A stretch of DNA of 64,000 nt from an uncultured Eggerthellaceae bacterium (GCA_910588095.1 CAJUQH010000003.1:96042-160041), one strand, 5' to 3'. Shown: positions 43,758 through 53,039, numbered from the stretch's first letter. Notes: generated by a model from the letters alone, not told the origin. Numbers and translations: made by a program.

Positions 43758-45062
43758 GTGCAGATAAAAGACAAGGTGCGCGAGGACGACGGCAACGCCC
43801 AAGAGCTCGTGCTCACCGTGACGGCCAGCGCCGAGGAAGTGGACGCGGCGGCCGGGCGGTTCTTCAAAGAGATCGCCCAGCGCGAGATACCGGGCTTCCG
43901 CAAGGGGAAGGCCCCGCGCAGCGTGCTGGAGCAGAACGTGGGCGGCCACGCGAACGCCATGGGCGGCGTCGCCGAGACGCTCATCAACGAGCTGGCGTTC
44001 GGGGCCATCGATGGCGCCGACGTCATCTTCCTGGGCGAGCCGCAGTTCAACGTGGACAAGATGCTCGAGGAGGGCAAGCCATTCACCTTCACCGTGTCGG
44101 GCCCGGTGGCGCCCCAGATGAAGCTGGCCGACTACGGCCCGGTTGCCATCGAGATGCCGCCCGAGCAGGCGACCGATGCCGAGGTGGAGGCCCAGATAGA
44201 GGCCCTGCGCGACTACTACCATTCCCTTGAGGACATCGAGGACGAGGGTCATGTGGCCGCCATGGGCGACTACGCCAACCTGGTGCTGACCGTGACGAAC
44301 CACGGCAGGCTGGTGTCGGGCATGCGCGAGACGACGCGCCTGGTGGGCCTGGGCGAGGGCACGATGCCCGCGTCCTTCGACGAGAAGATAATCGGCGCCA
44401 AGGTGGGCGACAAGCTGGAGTTCGACTTCGAGGCCAAGGACGAGGAAGGCGGGTCGGAGTACGGCGATGGCGAGCTGCATGCCGAGGTGGAGGTCAAGGG
44501 CTTCCGCCGCATGGTGCTGCCCGAGGTGGACGACGCGCTGGCCAGCAAGGTGGGCTGCACCGACGTGGCCGACATGCGCAAGCAGATGACGTACACCATC
44601 AACGAGCAGAAGAGCCGCGAGCTGCCCAAGCTCATGGTCGATCGCGCCATCGACGCGCTGATAGAGCGCCTGGACGGCGAGGTGCCCGGCTACTACGTCG
44701 ACTTCATCCGCCAGGATGTGGGCCGCGAGCTCATGCAGGGCCTGCAGCAGCAGGGCACCAACCTGCAGCAATGGATGCTCGAGAACAGCATCAACGGCGA
44801 CGACATGAAGGAAGACGTGGCCCGCGAGGCTGCGCGCCGCGCCGCCATCGACTGCGCCCTCGAGGCCCTGTTCGTTGAGAAGGGCATGGAGGTCACCGAC
44901 GAGGACATAGCCAAGATGTTCGTGAACGAGGAAGACCCCGAGGCCACGCTGCAGCAGTGGAAGGACGCCAACCGCATGGCCGATATCCACAAGATGTGCC
45001 GCCACACCAAGGCGACCGAGTGGCTGGTGGACAACGCCGACGTGACTGTGGTGGAAGACTAG
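43758..45062 (+). CDS. tig: Trigger factor
   Basis: 434 residues. The ribosome-binding signature GFRKGKAP is near residue 50. A central FKBP-like domain (GDYANLVLT to about VEVKGFRRMVLPE) and the helical C-terminal arms with QQGTNLQQWMLEN are in the usual order. It folds nascent chains at the ribosome exit. The start is taken at GTG 43758; upstream codons are not conserved. The PPIase domain looks weakly conserved. Confidence 0.9.
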   Translation: MQIKDKVREDDGNAQELVLTVTASAEEVDAAAGRFFKEIAQREIPGFRKGKAPRSVLEQNVGGHANAMGGVAETLINELAFGAIDGADVIFLGEPQFNVDKMLEEGKPFTFTVSGPVAPQMKLADYGPVAIEMPPEQATDAEVEAQIEALRDYYHSLEDIEDEGHVAAMGDYANLVLTVTNHGRLVSGMRETTRLVGLGEGTMPASFDEKIIGAKVGDKLEFDFEAKDEEGGSEYGDGELHAEVEVKGFRRMVLPEVDDALASKVGCTDVADMRKQMTYTINEQKSRELPKLMVDRAIDALIERLDGEVPGYYVDFIRQDVGRELMQGLQQQGTNLQQWMLENSINGDDMKEDVAREAARRAAIDCALEALFVEKGMEVTDEDIAKMFVNEEDPEATLQQWKDANRMADIHKMCRHTKATEWLVDNADVTVVED

Positions 45063-45069
45063 GCTTATT

Positions 45070-45092
45070 CCGGCCCCAGCGCTTGGGGCCTT
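45070..45092 (+). terminator. Hairpin after tig
   Basis: GGCCCCA and TGGGGCC arms around GCGCT, followed by TTCGCTCTT. A moderate terminator between tig and the SlyD-like gene. Confidence 0.6.
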
Positions 45093-45135
45093 CGCTCTTG
45101 CGAGATTGGTAAGACGACCTTCGTGAAAGGAAGAC

Positions 45136-45657
45136 ATGATGGAAATAGGATCGACCGTAACCCTGACCTACACCGGCACCCTGGACGACGGCAGCACGTT
45201 CGGCTTCGCCACCGCTGAGAACCCCATGAAGTTCCAGACGGGCATGGACATGGCCATCGACGGCTTCGAGCAGGCTATCCTCGAGATGAGCGAGGTGGGC
45301 GAGAAGAAGACGTTCACCGTCGACCAGTACAACGCCTATGGCGAGTACCTGGACGACTTCACCCAGAAGATACCGATGGAGCAGGTGCCCCGCGGCAACG
45401 TGAAGGTGGGCCAGCGCATCATCATGGCCAGCTCTGACGACGGGTCGCCCATGCCGGTGACGGTCATCGGCGTGAAGGACGGCATCGTCGAGTTCGACAT
45501 GAACCATCCGCTGGCGGGCAAGGACCTGACCTTCGAGGTGGAGATCTTGGACATCGAGGAGCCCCCGGCTGATTTCGTCTCGGCGCGCGAGAAGGCCGAG
45601 CACATGAAGGAGCAGAGCAAGCTGCTAGGCGGCGACCAGGGCAACGACTACCGCTAA
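45136..45657 (+). CDS. SlyD-like FKBP-type peptidyl-prolyl isomerase
   Basis: 173 residues, starting MMEIGSTVTLTYTGTLDDG. It has the SlyD order of FKBP strands, an insert-in-flap domain (YLDDFTQKIPMEQVPRGNVKVGQ), then NHPLAGKDLTFEVEILDI, the signature of that family. The His-rich metal-binding tail of SlyD is absent; the C-terminus is basic/acidic and ends DYR. It follows tig, giving a folding gene pair. GAAAGGAAG precedes the ATG. Confidence 0.88.
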   Translation: MMEIGSTVTLTYTGTLDDGSTFGFATAENPMKFQTGMDMAIDGFEQAILEMSEVGEKKTFTVDQYNAYGEYLDDFTQKIPMEQVPRGNVKVGQRIIMASSDDGSPMPVTVIGVKDGIVEFDMNHPLAGKDLTFEVEILDIEEPPADFVSAREKAEHMKEQSKLLGGDQGNDYR

Positions 45658-45785
45658 GGAGCCGCTGCGCCCGCTTTGGCGGCTGCAGGCGCTTCCTGGC
45701 GTAGCTGCGGGCTGGTGAGCTGGTCGATCTGATTGGCTTGCCGTGGGCGCTGAGCTTCGCGTGTTCGCGCTGATAGGGTAATGGA

Positions 45786-45812
45786 AAGGGCTCCCCGCGG
45801 GGAGCCCTTCTT
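45786..45812. terminator. Bidirectional terminator between convergent genes
   Basis: AAGGGCTCCCC-GCGG-class palindrome: AAGGGCTCC and GGAGCCCTT arms with T-rich or A-rich ends on either strand. Confidence 0.8.
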
Positions 45813-45842
45813 GTTGGTGGTGGCGAGGCTTGCCGGGTCGGG

Positions 45843-46622
45843 CTAGCCGAGCGACACGAAGCTGTCGGGGAACTGCTTGTTGGCGTTCAGCACGTCGGCG
45901 CTGGTATCGCCGTAGCGCAGCCATTCGGTGTCGGTCGCGCGGCGCTTGATCATGGCGTTCTCCATGACCTGCTTGAGCGCCTTGGTCTTGAGGGCGTAGT
46001 CCTCCATCTGGGCCAGGCGGCCGTCGAGCTCTATCTGCTTGCGCTTGCGAGCCTTGTCCTGGATGTCGTCGCCGGGGATGATGGCGTAGAAGTCCTCGGC
46101 TTCGAGCTTGAGCCCTTCGTGCTGGGCGTAGGCCTCGAGCGCGGAGTCTTCGCGCAGGCTCTGGATGGTACGCTCGCGCACGTCGGCGTACATCTGGTCT
46201 TCGGTGATGCCGCGTTGCTGGCAGAACTGCTCGAGGGTCATGCCGTTGCGGCTGACCATCTCTTCCAGGCGCATGTTGGCGGCGTAGATGGAATCTTCCA
46301 CGAGGTCTTCCGGCAGGTCTTCCACCAGGCGCGTTGCCAGCTCCTGGCAGACGACGTTCTGGTCGGCCAGCTCCTGGACCTCGCGGTTGTCGCGGTACAT
46401 GTTGTAGCGGATGAAGATGAGCAGCTCGTCGACGTTCTTGAAGTCGTCGGTGTGGGCGGCCACCCATTGGTCGGTGAGCTTGGGCTTCTCGCCGTTCTTG
46501 CACACGGCGTACTCGAGCCAGCGCAGTGCCTGGTCGCGCACGGCTTCCTCGGGGATCTTTACTTCCTCGGCGACCACGTAGACCGGGTCGTAGGAAGACA
46601 GGGTGAAGCGTTGGGTTGCCAT
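45843..46622 (-). CDS. Trigger-factor C-domain-like chaperone
   Basis: 259 residues, all helical, acidic. Segments such as YDPVYVVAEEVKIPEEAVRDQALRW and MVSRNGMTLEQFCQQRGITEDQM resemble the trigger-factor/SurA C-terminal helical domain without ribosome-binding or PPIase parts. No export signal. It faces the tig/slyD-like pair across a shared terminator. A holdase role is inferred. The ATG has GGAGGACC upstream. Confidence 0.6.
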   Translation of the reverse strand: MATQRFTLSSYDPVYVVAEEVKIPEEAVRDQALRWLEYAVCKNGEKPKLTDQWVAAHTDDFKNVDELLIFIRYNMYRDNREVQELADQNVVCQELATRLVEDLPEDLVEDSIYAANMRLEEMVSRNGMTLEQFCQQRGITEDQMYADVRERTIQSLREDSALEAYAQHEGLKLEAEDFYAIIPGDDIQDKARKRKQIELDGRLAQMEDYALKTKALKQVMENAMIKRRATDTEWLRYGDTSADVLNANKQFPDSFVSLG

Positions 46623-46731
46623 AACGGGTCCTCCAAAAGGTCGGATGAATCTGATTCGCTATTCTACCGCTTAATGGCTCTGAGCAGCGTCGCGGCGGGC
46701 ATACTATGCTAATATTCCTAGAGCGATTCGT

Positions 46732-46806
46732 GGTCGAGTGGCGCAGCGGGAGCGCAGGTGCCTTACAAGCACAAGGTCGGGGGTTCAAATCCCTCCTCGA
46801 CCACCA
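46732..46806 (+). tRNA. tRNA-Val (anticodon TAC)
   Basis: Acceptor GGTCGAG pairs with CTCGACC. The anticodon stem GTGC/GCAC holds loop CTTACAA with TAC at 34-36. The T arm is GGGGG-TTCAAAT-CCCTC, and CCA is encoded at 46804-46806. The 27:43 pair is a G-A mismatch; otherwise standard. Confidence 0.95.
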
Positions 46807-46818
46807 CTTTTGCACTGA

Positions 46819-46848
46819 CGACGGGAGCCTGCGGGCTCCCGTTTCCTC
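46819..46848 (+). terminator. Terminator after tRNA-Val
   Basis: ACGGGAGCC-TGC-GGGCTCCCGT followed by TTCCTCTT. Confidence 0.85.
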
Positions 46849-46849
46849 T

Positions 46850-47230
46850 TGTTCGGGGAAAGTCCCTGGCGGCTGTGCATAGCCTTGGGGCGCTTCTTCC
46901 GCGGTGCTAGCTGACGCGCGTTTCACCTGTTCAGGCTTGTGCGTACCTTCCGTGATGGCATCATGCTGGCGGTTGGCCGACGCTTTGCGGGCGCTCCTGG
47001 TGGATGCGGGCGGCGCATCGGGCGCATCTTCGGAGCCAAAAGGCCGGTCTTCCTGCAGGCGATCGCCCGGTGCCTTCCCGGTCGTTTTGCCGGCGATGCG
47101 CCGGTCGATAGGCCGATCGCTGCCCGGCAAGGGCCCGGCGAAAAGGGGCCATGAAATCCGGCTTTCTCATTACTTTCCTGCTAGACGCGTTGTGCATAAT
47201 GGGCTGCCACGACGACGGAAGGGAAGGCCC
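46850..47230. other. Gap before the Tad locus
   Basis: No credible gene on either strand. Short open frames here are Arg/Gly/Pro-rich shadows. A CATAAT near 47196 may be a -10 for the Tad operon, but no good -35 is seen. Confidence 0.4.
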
Positions 47231-48067
47231 ATGAAACGGAACAAGCCGATGCTCATAGGCATAGCTTGCGCGGTGTGCTGCGCGGCCTGCGTTGGAGCGT
47301 ATCTCTGGCAGGTGGACGCGCAGTCGGAGGCGTACCGCGCCGAGGCGATGGCTCGCTATGGCGGCGAGCAGATAGAGGTATGCGTGGCCACGCGCGACAT
47401 CGCGGCGGGCGAGACCATCGCCGATTCGGCCGTGGAGACGCGCACGTGGCTGGCGGCGCTGTTGCCCGAGGGGGCGGTGACCTCGCGGGACGAGGTAGTG
47501 GGCCAGGTAGCGGGGTCGAGCGTGTTGAAAGGCGAGGTGGTCACGCGCAAGCGCCTCGACGCGGGCACGACGGCCATACAGGTGCCCGAGGGGCTCGTGG
47601 CGGTGAGCGTGCCGGCTCATGACGTGCAGGCTATCGGCGGTGCGCTGGCACCGGGCATGAAGGCCGACGTGTACGCCATCGGCGGCTCGTCCACCAGCAA
47701 GCTTTTGAGCGACGTGCTCATCGTGGCTACGAGCGCATCGGCTTCCGAGCTGGCTTCGGCGGGGGCGTCGGTGTCGTGGGTGACGCTGGCGGTGAGCCCG
47801 TCGGCGGTGGAGGAGCTCATCGCCGCGGCTGAGAACCTGGAGCTGTACTTCGCACTGCCGCACAGCTCGGTGGATGTGGATGCGTTGGCAGATGCGGAAG
47901 ACGGCGCCGGTGGCGAGGATGGCGGCGACGCAGGCGGCAACGCTCGCGATGACGCGGAAGGCGCGGCTGCGGAAGGCGACCGGCGGGAGGCAGCTGGTGC
48001 TGCAGGCAAGGATTCGAAAGCCTCGGCAGCGTCCAGCGCGTCGGCAGCGGCGGGGAACAGCCGATGA
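47231..48067 (+). CDS. cpaB: Tad pilus assembly protein CpaB/RcpC (SAF domain)
   Basis: 278 residues. An N-terminal signal anchor (LIGIACAVCCAACVGAYLW) is followed by an SAF domain (VCVATRDIAAGETIADSAVE) and an RcpC-like beta region (VPEGLVAVSVPAHDVQAIGGALAPGMKADVYAI). The tail is Gly/Asp/Ala-rich. CpaB proteins stabilise the pilus channel in diderms; a monoderm form would act in the wall. The ATG has GGAAGG upstream. The stop overlaps the start region of tadZ. Confidence 0.85.
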   Translation: MKRNKPMLIGIACAVCCAACVGAYLWQVDAQSEAYRAEAMARYGGEQIEVCVATRDIAAGETIADSAVETRTWLAALLPEGAVTSRDEVVGQVAGSSVLKGEVVTRKRLDAGTTAIQVPEGLVAVSVPAHDVQAIGGALAPGMKADVYAIGGSSTSKLLSDVLIVATSASASELASAGASVSWVTLAVSPSAVEELIAAAENLELYFALPHSSVDVDALADAEDGAGGEDGGDAGGNARDDAEGAAAEGDRREAAGAAGKDSKASAASSASAAAGNSR

Positions 48068-48093
48068 CCGGCTGGGAAAGGAAGGGGAAGGCT

Positions 48094-49578
48094 ATGGCGA
48101 AGATAGTGCTGTGCGCCGATGCTGAATCGCTGCGGTACCCGGCGATGCTGGGGCTCGAGGGCGAGGATCTGGGCTCGTGCCCATGGATAGAGGCGTTCTC
48201 CAAGGCAGCTGAGCTGCGCGCGTTCTTGAAGGGAGCGCCTGGGCCTTGCGAGGTGTGGGTAGGGTCTGCCGACGACATGGACGGCATCAACGTGGCTGCT
48301 GCCCTGAAGCGCGACCGGCGCGACCACAAGGTGCTGCTGGTGGGCCAGCGGCTCAGCGGCTCGGCCATGAGCCGGGCGAAGGCGGCCGGAGTGGATGGCG
48401 CGTTGGCGGCTGATGCGTTCGCTCGGCGCTATGCCGAGGAGAAGCGCCGCCACAGCGGGCAGGCACCCTTGGGCCCTGTTGGAGGTAGCGTGGGCGGGCT
48501 GGGGGCAGCTATGGCACCATCTCCCTCTACCCCTGCGGTTGCTGGCCCTGCAGCGACCGCGCCCCTTCCTGCTGCCGCGGCCTTGGGGGCCCAAGGATGC
48601 ACGCCCGCTGGGGAGGCGGCGGCCGTGGCCGCTTCGGCAGCGCAGGCGGTGCAGACGGCACCCCGGGCGTTGGCTGGCCGCAGCGCCGTGGTGCTGGCGG
48701 TGGCGAGCGGGTCGGGCGGCGCGGGTCGCAGCGCGGTGAGCGTGGTGGCGGCGCACTTGGCCGCGACCCAGGGCTACCGCACGCTGCTGCTCGACTGCGA
48801 CTTGCAGTTCGGCGATTGCGCGCTGCTCTCGGGCACCCAAGGGAGCCTGACCATGGATGCCGTTTTGGTTGACCCGGGGCTTCTCGAGCGAGTGGAGGAG
48901 GCGGCTGGCATGCCGATGGTGGTGAGCGCGCCGCCGCGCTTGGAGCAGGCCGAGGTGCTGGCTTCGGCGTTACCCAAGCTGCTGGATGCAGCTGCGCCCT
49001 TGTTCGATGTGATAGTGGCCTGCACGGGCGCCAGCTGGTCGGAAGGCCATCTGCAGCTGCTCGAGCGCAGCACGGCTGCCCTGTTCTTGGTCGACCAGCG
49101 CATCGCGTCGGTGCGGGCGTGCCAGCGGGCGGTGGACCTGTGCGTGCGCTGCGGCATAGCCACGGGGCAGTTCCTCTACGCGGTCAACCGCTGCGCGCGC
49201 AACGCGCTATTCACCTCCATCGACGTGTCGTGCGCCCTCGACGGCGCCCATGTGGTGGAGCTGAAGGACGGCGGCCGCGAGGTGGAAGAGCTGCTGGGCT
49301 CGGGGGCGCCTGGGGCGCTCATGGGCTCGAGCAACCCGTTCTGCGAGAGCGTCGAGGAGCTGCTGGCTGCCGTGATCGACCCGGCGACGCCGCCGGGAGG
49401 CGACAACGCGGGGCGGCCAGCGGCCGCCTTGGGCGCTGCGGAAGCATCGGGCAGGTCGCGCCGCCGTAAGCGGGGCAAGGGGCCGAAGGCTTCGCGATTC
49501 GCTGGCAAGCGCCGCAAGCGCGAGGCTGTCCCGAGCGCGCCTGCCGCATCGTTCTGCTTCGGGGAGGCTTGGTCATGA
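48094..49578 (+). CDS. tadZ: TadZ/CpaE-like localisation ATPase
   Basis: 494 residues. The N-terminal receiver-like domain (MAKIVLCADAESLRYP...) is followed by an Ala/Pro linker and a MinD/ParA-like domain: the deviant Walker A reads SGSGGAGRSA, with neither of the two expected lysines, then LLLDCDLQFGDCALL. TadZ proteins often have an atypical P-loop, so it may bind but not hydrolyse ATP. The start at 48094 follows GGAAGGGGAAGG; an overlapping ATG at 48064 is possible. The tail is basic (RSRRRKRGKGPK). Its stop overlaps the tadA start (ATGA). Confidence 0.82.
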   Translation: MAKIVLCADAESLRYPAMLGLEGEDLGSCPWIEAFSKAAELRAFLKGAPGPCEVWVGSADDMDGINVAAALKRDRRDHKVLLVGQRLSGSAMSRAKAAGVDGALAADAFARRYAEEKRRHSGQAPLGPVGGSVGGLGAAMAPSPSTPAVAGPAATAPLPAAAALGAQGCTPAGEAAAVAASAAQAVQTAPRALAGRSAVVLAVASGSGGAGRSAVSVVAAHLAATQGYRTLLLDCDLQFGDCALLSGTQGSLTMDAVLVDPGLLERVEEAAGMPMVVSAPPRLEQAEVLASALPKLLDAAAPLFDVIVACTGASWSEGHLQLLERSTAALFLVDQRIASVRACQRAVDLCVRCGIATGQFLYAVNRCARNALFTSIDVSCALDGAHVVELKDGGREVEELLGSGAPGALMGSSNPFCESVEELLAAVIDPATPPGGDNAGRPAAALGAAEASGRSRRRKRGKGPKASRFAGKRRKREAVPSAPAASFCFGEAWS

Positions 49579-50903
49579 GCCTGATGGAGCGGGTGCAGGC
49601 GAGCGAGCAAGCCCAGCGCAGCAGCCAGAGCGCCGAGCCGGAGCACTTGGGCGTCGAGGACCTGCGCAAGGCGGTGCAGGCTCGCACGTCGTTGGAGGCG
49701 CTGGCTGCCATCATGGTGCAGAACCCCGAGCGGGCCCGCAACGAGCTGCGCCAGGCGTGCCGCCAGGTGATGGCCGAGCGGGCGTGGGACGCGCTCCCGG
49801 CGGCGGCCAAGGCCGCGCTCACCCAGGAGCTCGTGGACGTGGTGTTCGGCATGGGGCCGATCGAAGGGCTCATCTACGACGAGAGCATCACCGAGATAAT
49901 GGTCAACGGCACCCAGAGCATCTACTTCGAGCGCGACGGCAAGCTGCACCTCAGCCCCGTGCGCTTCGATGACGACGAGCAGGTGCGCGCGCTCATCGAC
50001 CGCATCATCGGACCGCTCGGGCGCCGCATCGACGAGCAGTCGCCCATGGTGAACGCCCGGCTGCCCCAGGGCCACCGCGTGAACGCGGTCATACCACCGC
50101 TGGCGCTGGATGGCCCGGTGCTCACCATCCGCGCGTTCACGCGCCACGTGATGACCTTGGAGGAGATGGAGGCGAAAGGCTCGCTCGACGAGGGCATGCG
50201 GTGCTTCCTGGGCTGGCTCGTGCGGGCGCGGAAGAACGTGGCGGTGTCGGGCGGCACCGGCAGCGGCAAGACCACCATGCTCAACGCGCTGTCGTGCCTG
50301 GTGCCCCACGAGGAGCGCATCGTGACCATCGAGGATTCGGCGGAGCTCAAGTTCGACGAGCACCCGCATGTGGTGAGGCTCGAGGCGCGCCCGCGCAACG
50401 CTGAGGGCATCGGCGAGGTGACCATCCGCGACCTGGTGGTGAACGCCCTGCGCATGCGGCCCGACCGCATCATCGTGGGGGAGTGCCGCAGCGGCGAGGC
50501 CATCGATATGCTGCAGGCCATGAACACCGGCCATGACGGGTCGCTCACCACGCTGCATGCCAACTCGGTGCAGGACGTCATCGACCGCATGGTGACGCTC
50601 GTGCGCTTCGCGGTGGACCTGCCGGTGGACGCCATCGAGGCCCAGATAGGAAGCGCCTTCGACTATGGCGTGCACGTTGCGCGCGCCCATGACGGGTCGC
50701 GGTACCTGGCCCAGGTGGCTGAGTTCCATTTCGACCGGGCCGCGCGCACCTGCGTGGCGGTGCCGGTGTACGAGCGCGAGCCGGGCGACCTGCGCGGCAC
50801 GTGGCTCAAGGTTCCGGATTGCCTGGACAGCCTCGTGCGGCGCCATGTGGCACCCGAGAAGGAGGTGGCAGCATGGAAGCACTGCGTGCGTTGGGCTGCG
50901 TAG
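49575..50903 (+). CDS. tadA: Tad pilus secretion ATPase TadA/CpaF
   Basis: 442 residues. Type II/IV secretion ATPase: GGTGSGKTT Walker A (about residue 228), TIEDSAEL Asp box, RMRPDRIIVGECRSGEA Walker B, and TTLHANS His box. The N-terminal domain has VFGMGPIEGLIYDESITEIMVNG. It powers Flp pilus assembly at the inner face of the membrane. ATGA overlap with tadZ and a 31-bp overlap with tadB indicate one operon. Confidence 0.95.
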   Translation: MSLMERVQASEQAQRSSQSAEPEHLGVEDLRKAVQARTSLEALAAIMVQNPERARNELRQACRQVMAERAWDALPAAAKAALTQELVDVVFGMGPIEGLIYDESITEIMVNGTQSIYFERDGKLHLSPVRFDDDEQVRALIDRIIGPLGRRIDEQSPMVNARLPQGHRVNAVIPPLALDGPVLTIRAFTRHVMTLEEMEAKGSLDEGMRCFLGWLVRARKNVAVSGGTGSGKTTMLNALSCLVPHEERIVTIEDSAELKFDEHPHVVRLEARPRNAEGIGEVTIRDLVVNALRMRPDRIIVGECRSGEAIDMLQAMNTGHDGSLTTLHANSVQDVIDRMVTLVRFAVDLPVDAIEAQIGSAFDYGVHVARAHDGSRYLAQVAEFHFDRAARTCVAVPVYEREPGDLRGTWLKVPDCLDSLVRRHVAPEKEVAAWKHCVRWAA

Positions 50904-51838
50904 CCTTGCTGTTGGGGGCGGCGGCTGCGTTCCTGCTGGGCCGCAGCGTCGCCCAGGCAGCCGAGCGGCGCGAGCGACTGGCTGAGGCCCTGGCAGCCGA
51001 TGGGACGTCGCGCTGGGCGCGGCTGCTGCGCCAAGGCGTGCCGCTGTTCTTGCCGCTGGCGCGCAAGCTGCTCGAGCGAGCGCCAGTGCGCGGCGCGGTG
51101 GATGCGGTGGGCGAGCTTGCTGCCAGCCATGGTGCCGAAGCGGCTGCGGCTCCGCTGCTGTCCTGCATGCTGGCAGGGCTTCTGGCGGTGGGCCTTGGAG
51201 CAGCCGTGGTGGCCGGTTCGGCGCTTTGCGGGATGGCGGTGGCGTGCTGCGGGGCCATCGCGTTGGTGAGCTATGCGCGCACGGCCCAGGAGAGGCGGCA
51301 GCTGGCCTTGCGCGAGGAGGTGCCCGAGGCGCTGCGCGCCATGAACGTGTGCTTCCGCTCGGGGCTCTCGCTCATGCAGACGCTCCGCCAGACCGCCCAA
51401 GAGGTGGGCGGCCGGCTGGGGGCGCTGTTCTCCACCGCAGCCCAGCGGCTTGAGATGGGGGCGCCCGCCACCGAGGCGCTGGCGGTGCTCGAGCGGCAGC
51501 GCGGCGTGCCGGAGCTGGCCTTCGCCGCCGTGGCGCTGGATGTGCAGCACCAGAGCGGCGGCAGCATCGGGCCGGTGCTCGAAGCGGCTCAGGATTCGGT
51601 GGAAAGCGAGCTGGAGCTGCTGCGGTCGCTGAAGGTGCAGACGGCCCAAGCGAAGCTCTCGGCGCGCGTGGTCACCGTCATGCCGTTCATATTGGTGGGG
51701 CTGTTCTCGCTCATGAGCCCCGGGTTCCTCTCGCCGTTCTTCGAGAGCCTGCCCGGCATGGTCATGTTGGCCGTGGCGTTGCTCATGGAGGCAGCGGGCG
51801 TGCTGGTGGTGCGCCGGATGCTGAAGGTGGACCTGTGA
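50873..51838 (+). CDS. tadB: Tad pilus membrane platform protein TadB
   Basis: 321 residues, T2SSF-type. Membrane helices near the N-terminus, in the middle and at the C-terminus (VVTVMPFILVGLFSLM). The central cytosolic helical part has EVPEALRAMNVCFRSGLSLMQTLRQT, typical of the family. The ATG at 50873 has GAGGTGG upstream. The stop overlaps the tadC start (TGATG). Confidence 0.9.
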   Translation: MEALRALGCVALLLGAAAAFLLGRSVAQAAERRERLAEALAADGTSRWARLLRQGVPLFLPLARKLLERAPVRGAVDAVGELAASHGAEAAAAPLLSCMLAGLLAVGLGAAVVAGSALCGMAVACCGAIALVSYARTAQERRQLALREEVPEALRAMNVCFRSGLSLMQTLRQTAQEVGGRLGALFSTAAQRLEMGAPATEALAVLERQRGVPELAFAAVALDVQHQSGGSIGPVLEAAQDSVESELELLRSLKVQTAQAKLSARVVTVMPFILVGLFSLMSPGFLSPFFESLPGMVMLAVALLMEAAGVLVVRRMLKVDL

Positions 51839-52788
51839 TGGAAGCGGCGATGCTCATGAAGGGGGCCCTGGTGGCTGCGGCTGCGGCCAGCGGCGGAGGC
51901 GCAGGGCTGTGCGCGTGGATGGCTTGCCACCGGCATGCCCAGCGTGCGCGGCTCGTGCGGCGTGCGCGCGGCACTGAGGACGCGCAGGGCGCAGGCGCAC
52001 CGAAGCTGGCGGAAGGCTCGCTGGACGAGCGCGTCATCGCCTATGCCCAAAGCCTGAGCCACCGGCTCGCGCTGAAGGGCGCGCATAGCCGGGTGCCCCG
52101 TGCGCTCTCGGGGGTGGCCGCCTTCGAGAAGGGAGCAGCTACCGCGGGCCTGCAGGGCACCGTGTCAGCCGACGGCTTCGCCGAGGCTCGGCTGCGCTTG
52201 GCTCTGGGGGCTGCGGCTGCCGGGGCGGTGGTGGGCGCTGTGTTCTCATTCGAGCTCATGGCGCTGCTGGCGATGGCGGGGGCAGTGTCTGGATGGCAGG
52301 CGCTTCCTCGGGCGGTGCGCAAGCGGCGCGCTCGGCGAACGCTCGAGATGGAGCGGCACCTGCCCGAGATGATAGACGTGGTAGCCATGGGCATGCGCAG
52401 CGGCCTTTCCTTCGATCGCAGCTTGGGGCTGTACGTGCAGTACTTTCCCACGATGCTGGCGGAGGCGTTCGGGGCAGCCCAGCGCCAATGGGCCCATGGG
52501 CTCATGCGGCGCGACGATGCGCTGCGCGCTTTGGCGAAGACCTACGATTCGCCCGTGTTCGGGCGCGTGATAGAGAGCATGGTGCGCTCGCTGCGCTTCG
52601 GCTCGTCGCTTGCGGTGAGTTTGGAGGCGCTGGCGGCGGAGGCTCGGGCAAGCTACCGGGCCCAGCGGCAGGAGCAGGTGGCCAAGGCGCCCATCAAGAT
52701 AATGGTGCCCACGGGCACGCTTATCCTGCCGGCCATGCTCATCTTGGTATTGGGACCGGTCCTCCTCGAACTGATGGGGGATTTCTGA
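51838..52788 (+). CDS. tadC: Tad pilus membrane platform protein TadC
   Basis: 316 residues, T2SSF-type. MERHLPEMIDVVAMGMRSGLSFDRSL is the family core; C-terminal helices include PTGTLILPAMLILVLGPVLL. TadB and TadC together form the inner-membrane platform. No start other than 51838 fits the overlap with tadB. Confidence 0.9.
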   Translation: MEAAMLMKGALVAAAAASGGGAGLCAWMACHRHAQRARLVRRARGTEDAQGAGAPKLAEGSLDERVIAYAQSLSHRLALKGAHSRVPRALSGVAAFEKGAATAGLQGTVSADGFAEARLRLALGAAAAGAVVGAVFSFELMALLAMAGAVSGWQALPRAVRKRRARRTLEMERHLPEMIDVVAMGMRSGLSFDRSLGLYVQYFPTMLAEAFGAAQRQWAHGLMRRDDALRALAKTYDSPVFGRVIESMVRSLRFGSSLAVSLEALAAEARASYRAQRQEQVAKAPIKIMVPTGTLILPAMLILVLGPVLLELMGDF

Positions 52789-52808
52789 CATGCGGAAGGA
52801 GAAACGCC

Positions 52809-53039
52809 ATGAGTGTCCAGAAGAAGATGCAGGAATGGAAGCGCGGCTGTGTGGAAGGGGTGCAGCGGGCCCAAGCACGCTTGAGCGCGAAGCTGGCGTG
52901 CGAGCGCGGCCAAGGCACCACGGAGTACGCCATTTTGGTGGGGGTCTTGGTCGTGATCGCGATCTTGGCCATAACGGTGTTCCGGCCCAAGCTCGAAGAG
53001 CTTTGGAACGCCATCGCCTCTGGCATCAACGGCTTGTAG
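52809..53039 (+). CDS. flp: Flp-type major prepilin
   Basis: 76 residues. A basic leader of 34 residues ends in RG, followed by QGTTEYAILVGVLVVIAILAI. This is the type IVb prepilin site with Glu at +5 and a hydrophobic helix. The leader is longer than usual for Flp. AAGGAGAAAC precedes the ATG. No TadV prepilin peptidase is in the window, so it must be encoded elsewhere. Confidence 0.88.
   Translation: MSVQKKMQEWKRGCVEGVQRAQARLSAKLACERGQGTTEYAILVGVLVVIAILAITVFRPKLEELWNAIASGINGL

Noticed and set aside
42123..45137. 1004-codon minus-strand frame across the MoxR-methyltransferase and tig genes
   Set aside because: It spans two real plus-strand genes and their spacer; residue pattern is that of antisense translation.
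46939..47154. 71-codon frame upstream of cpaB
   Set aside because: Arg/Gly/Pro-rich without ribosome site; consistent with chance in GC-rich spacer DNA.
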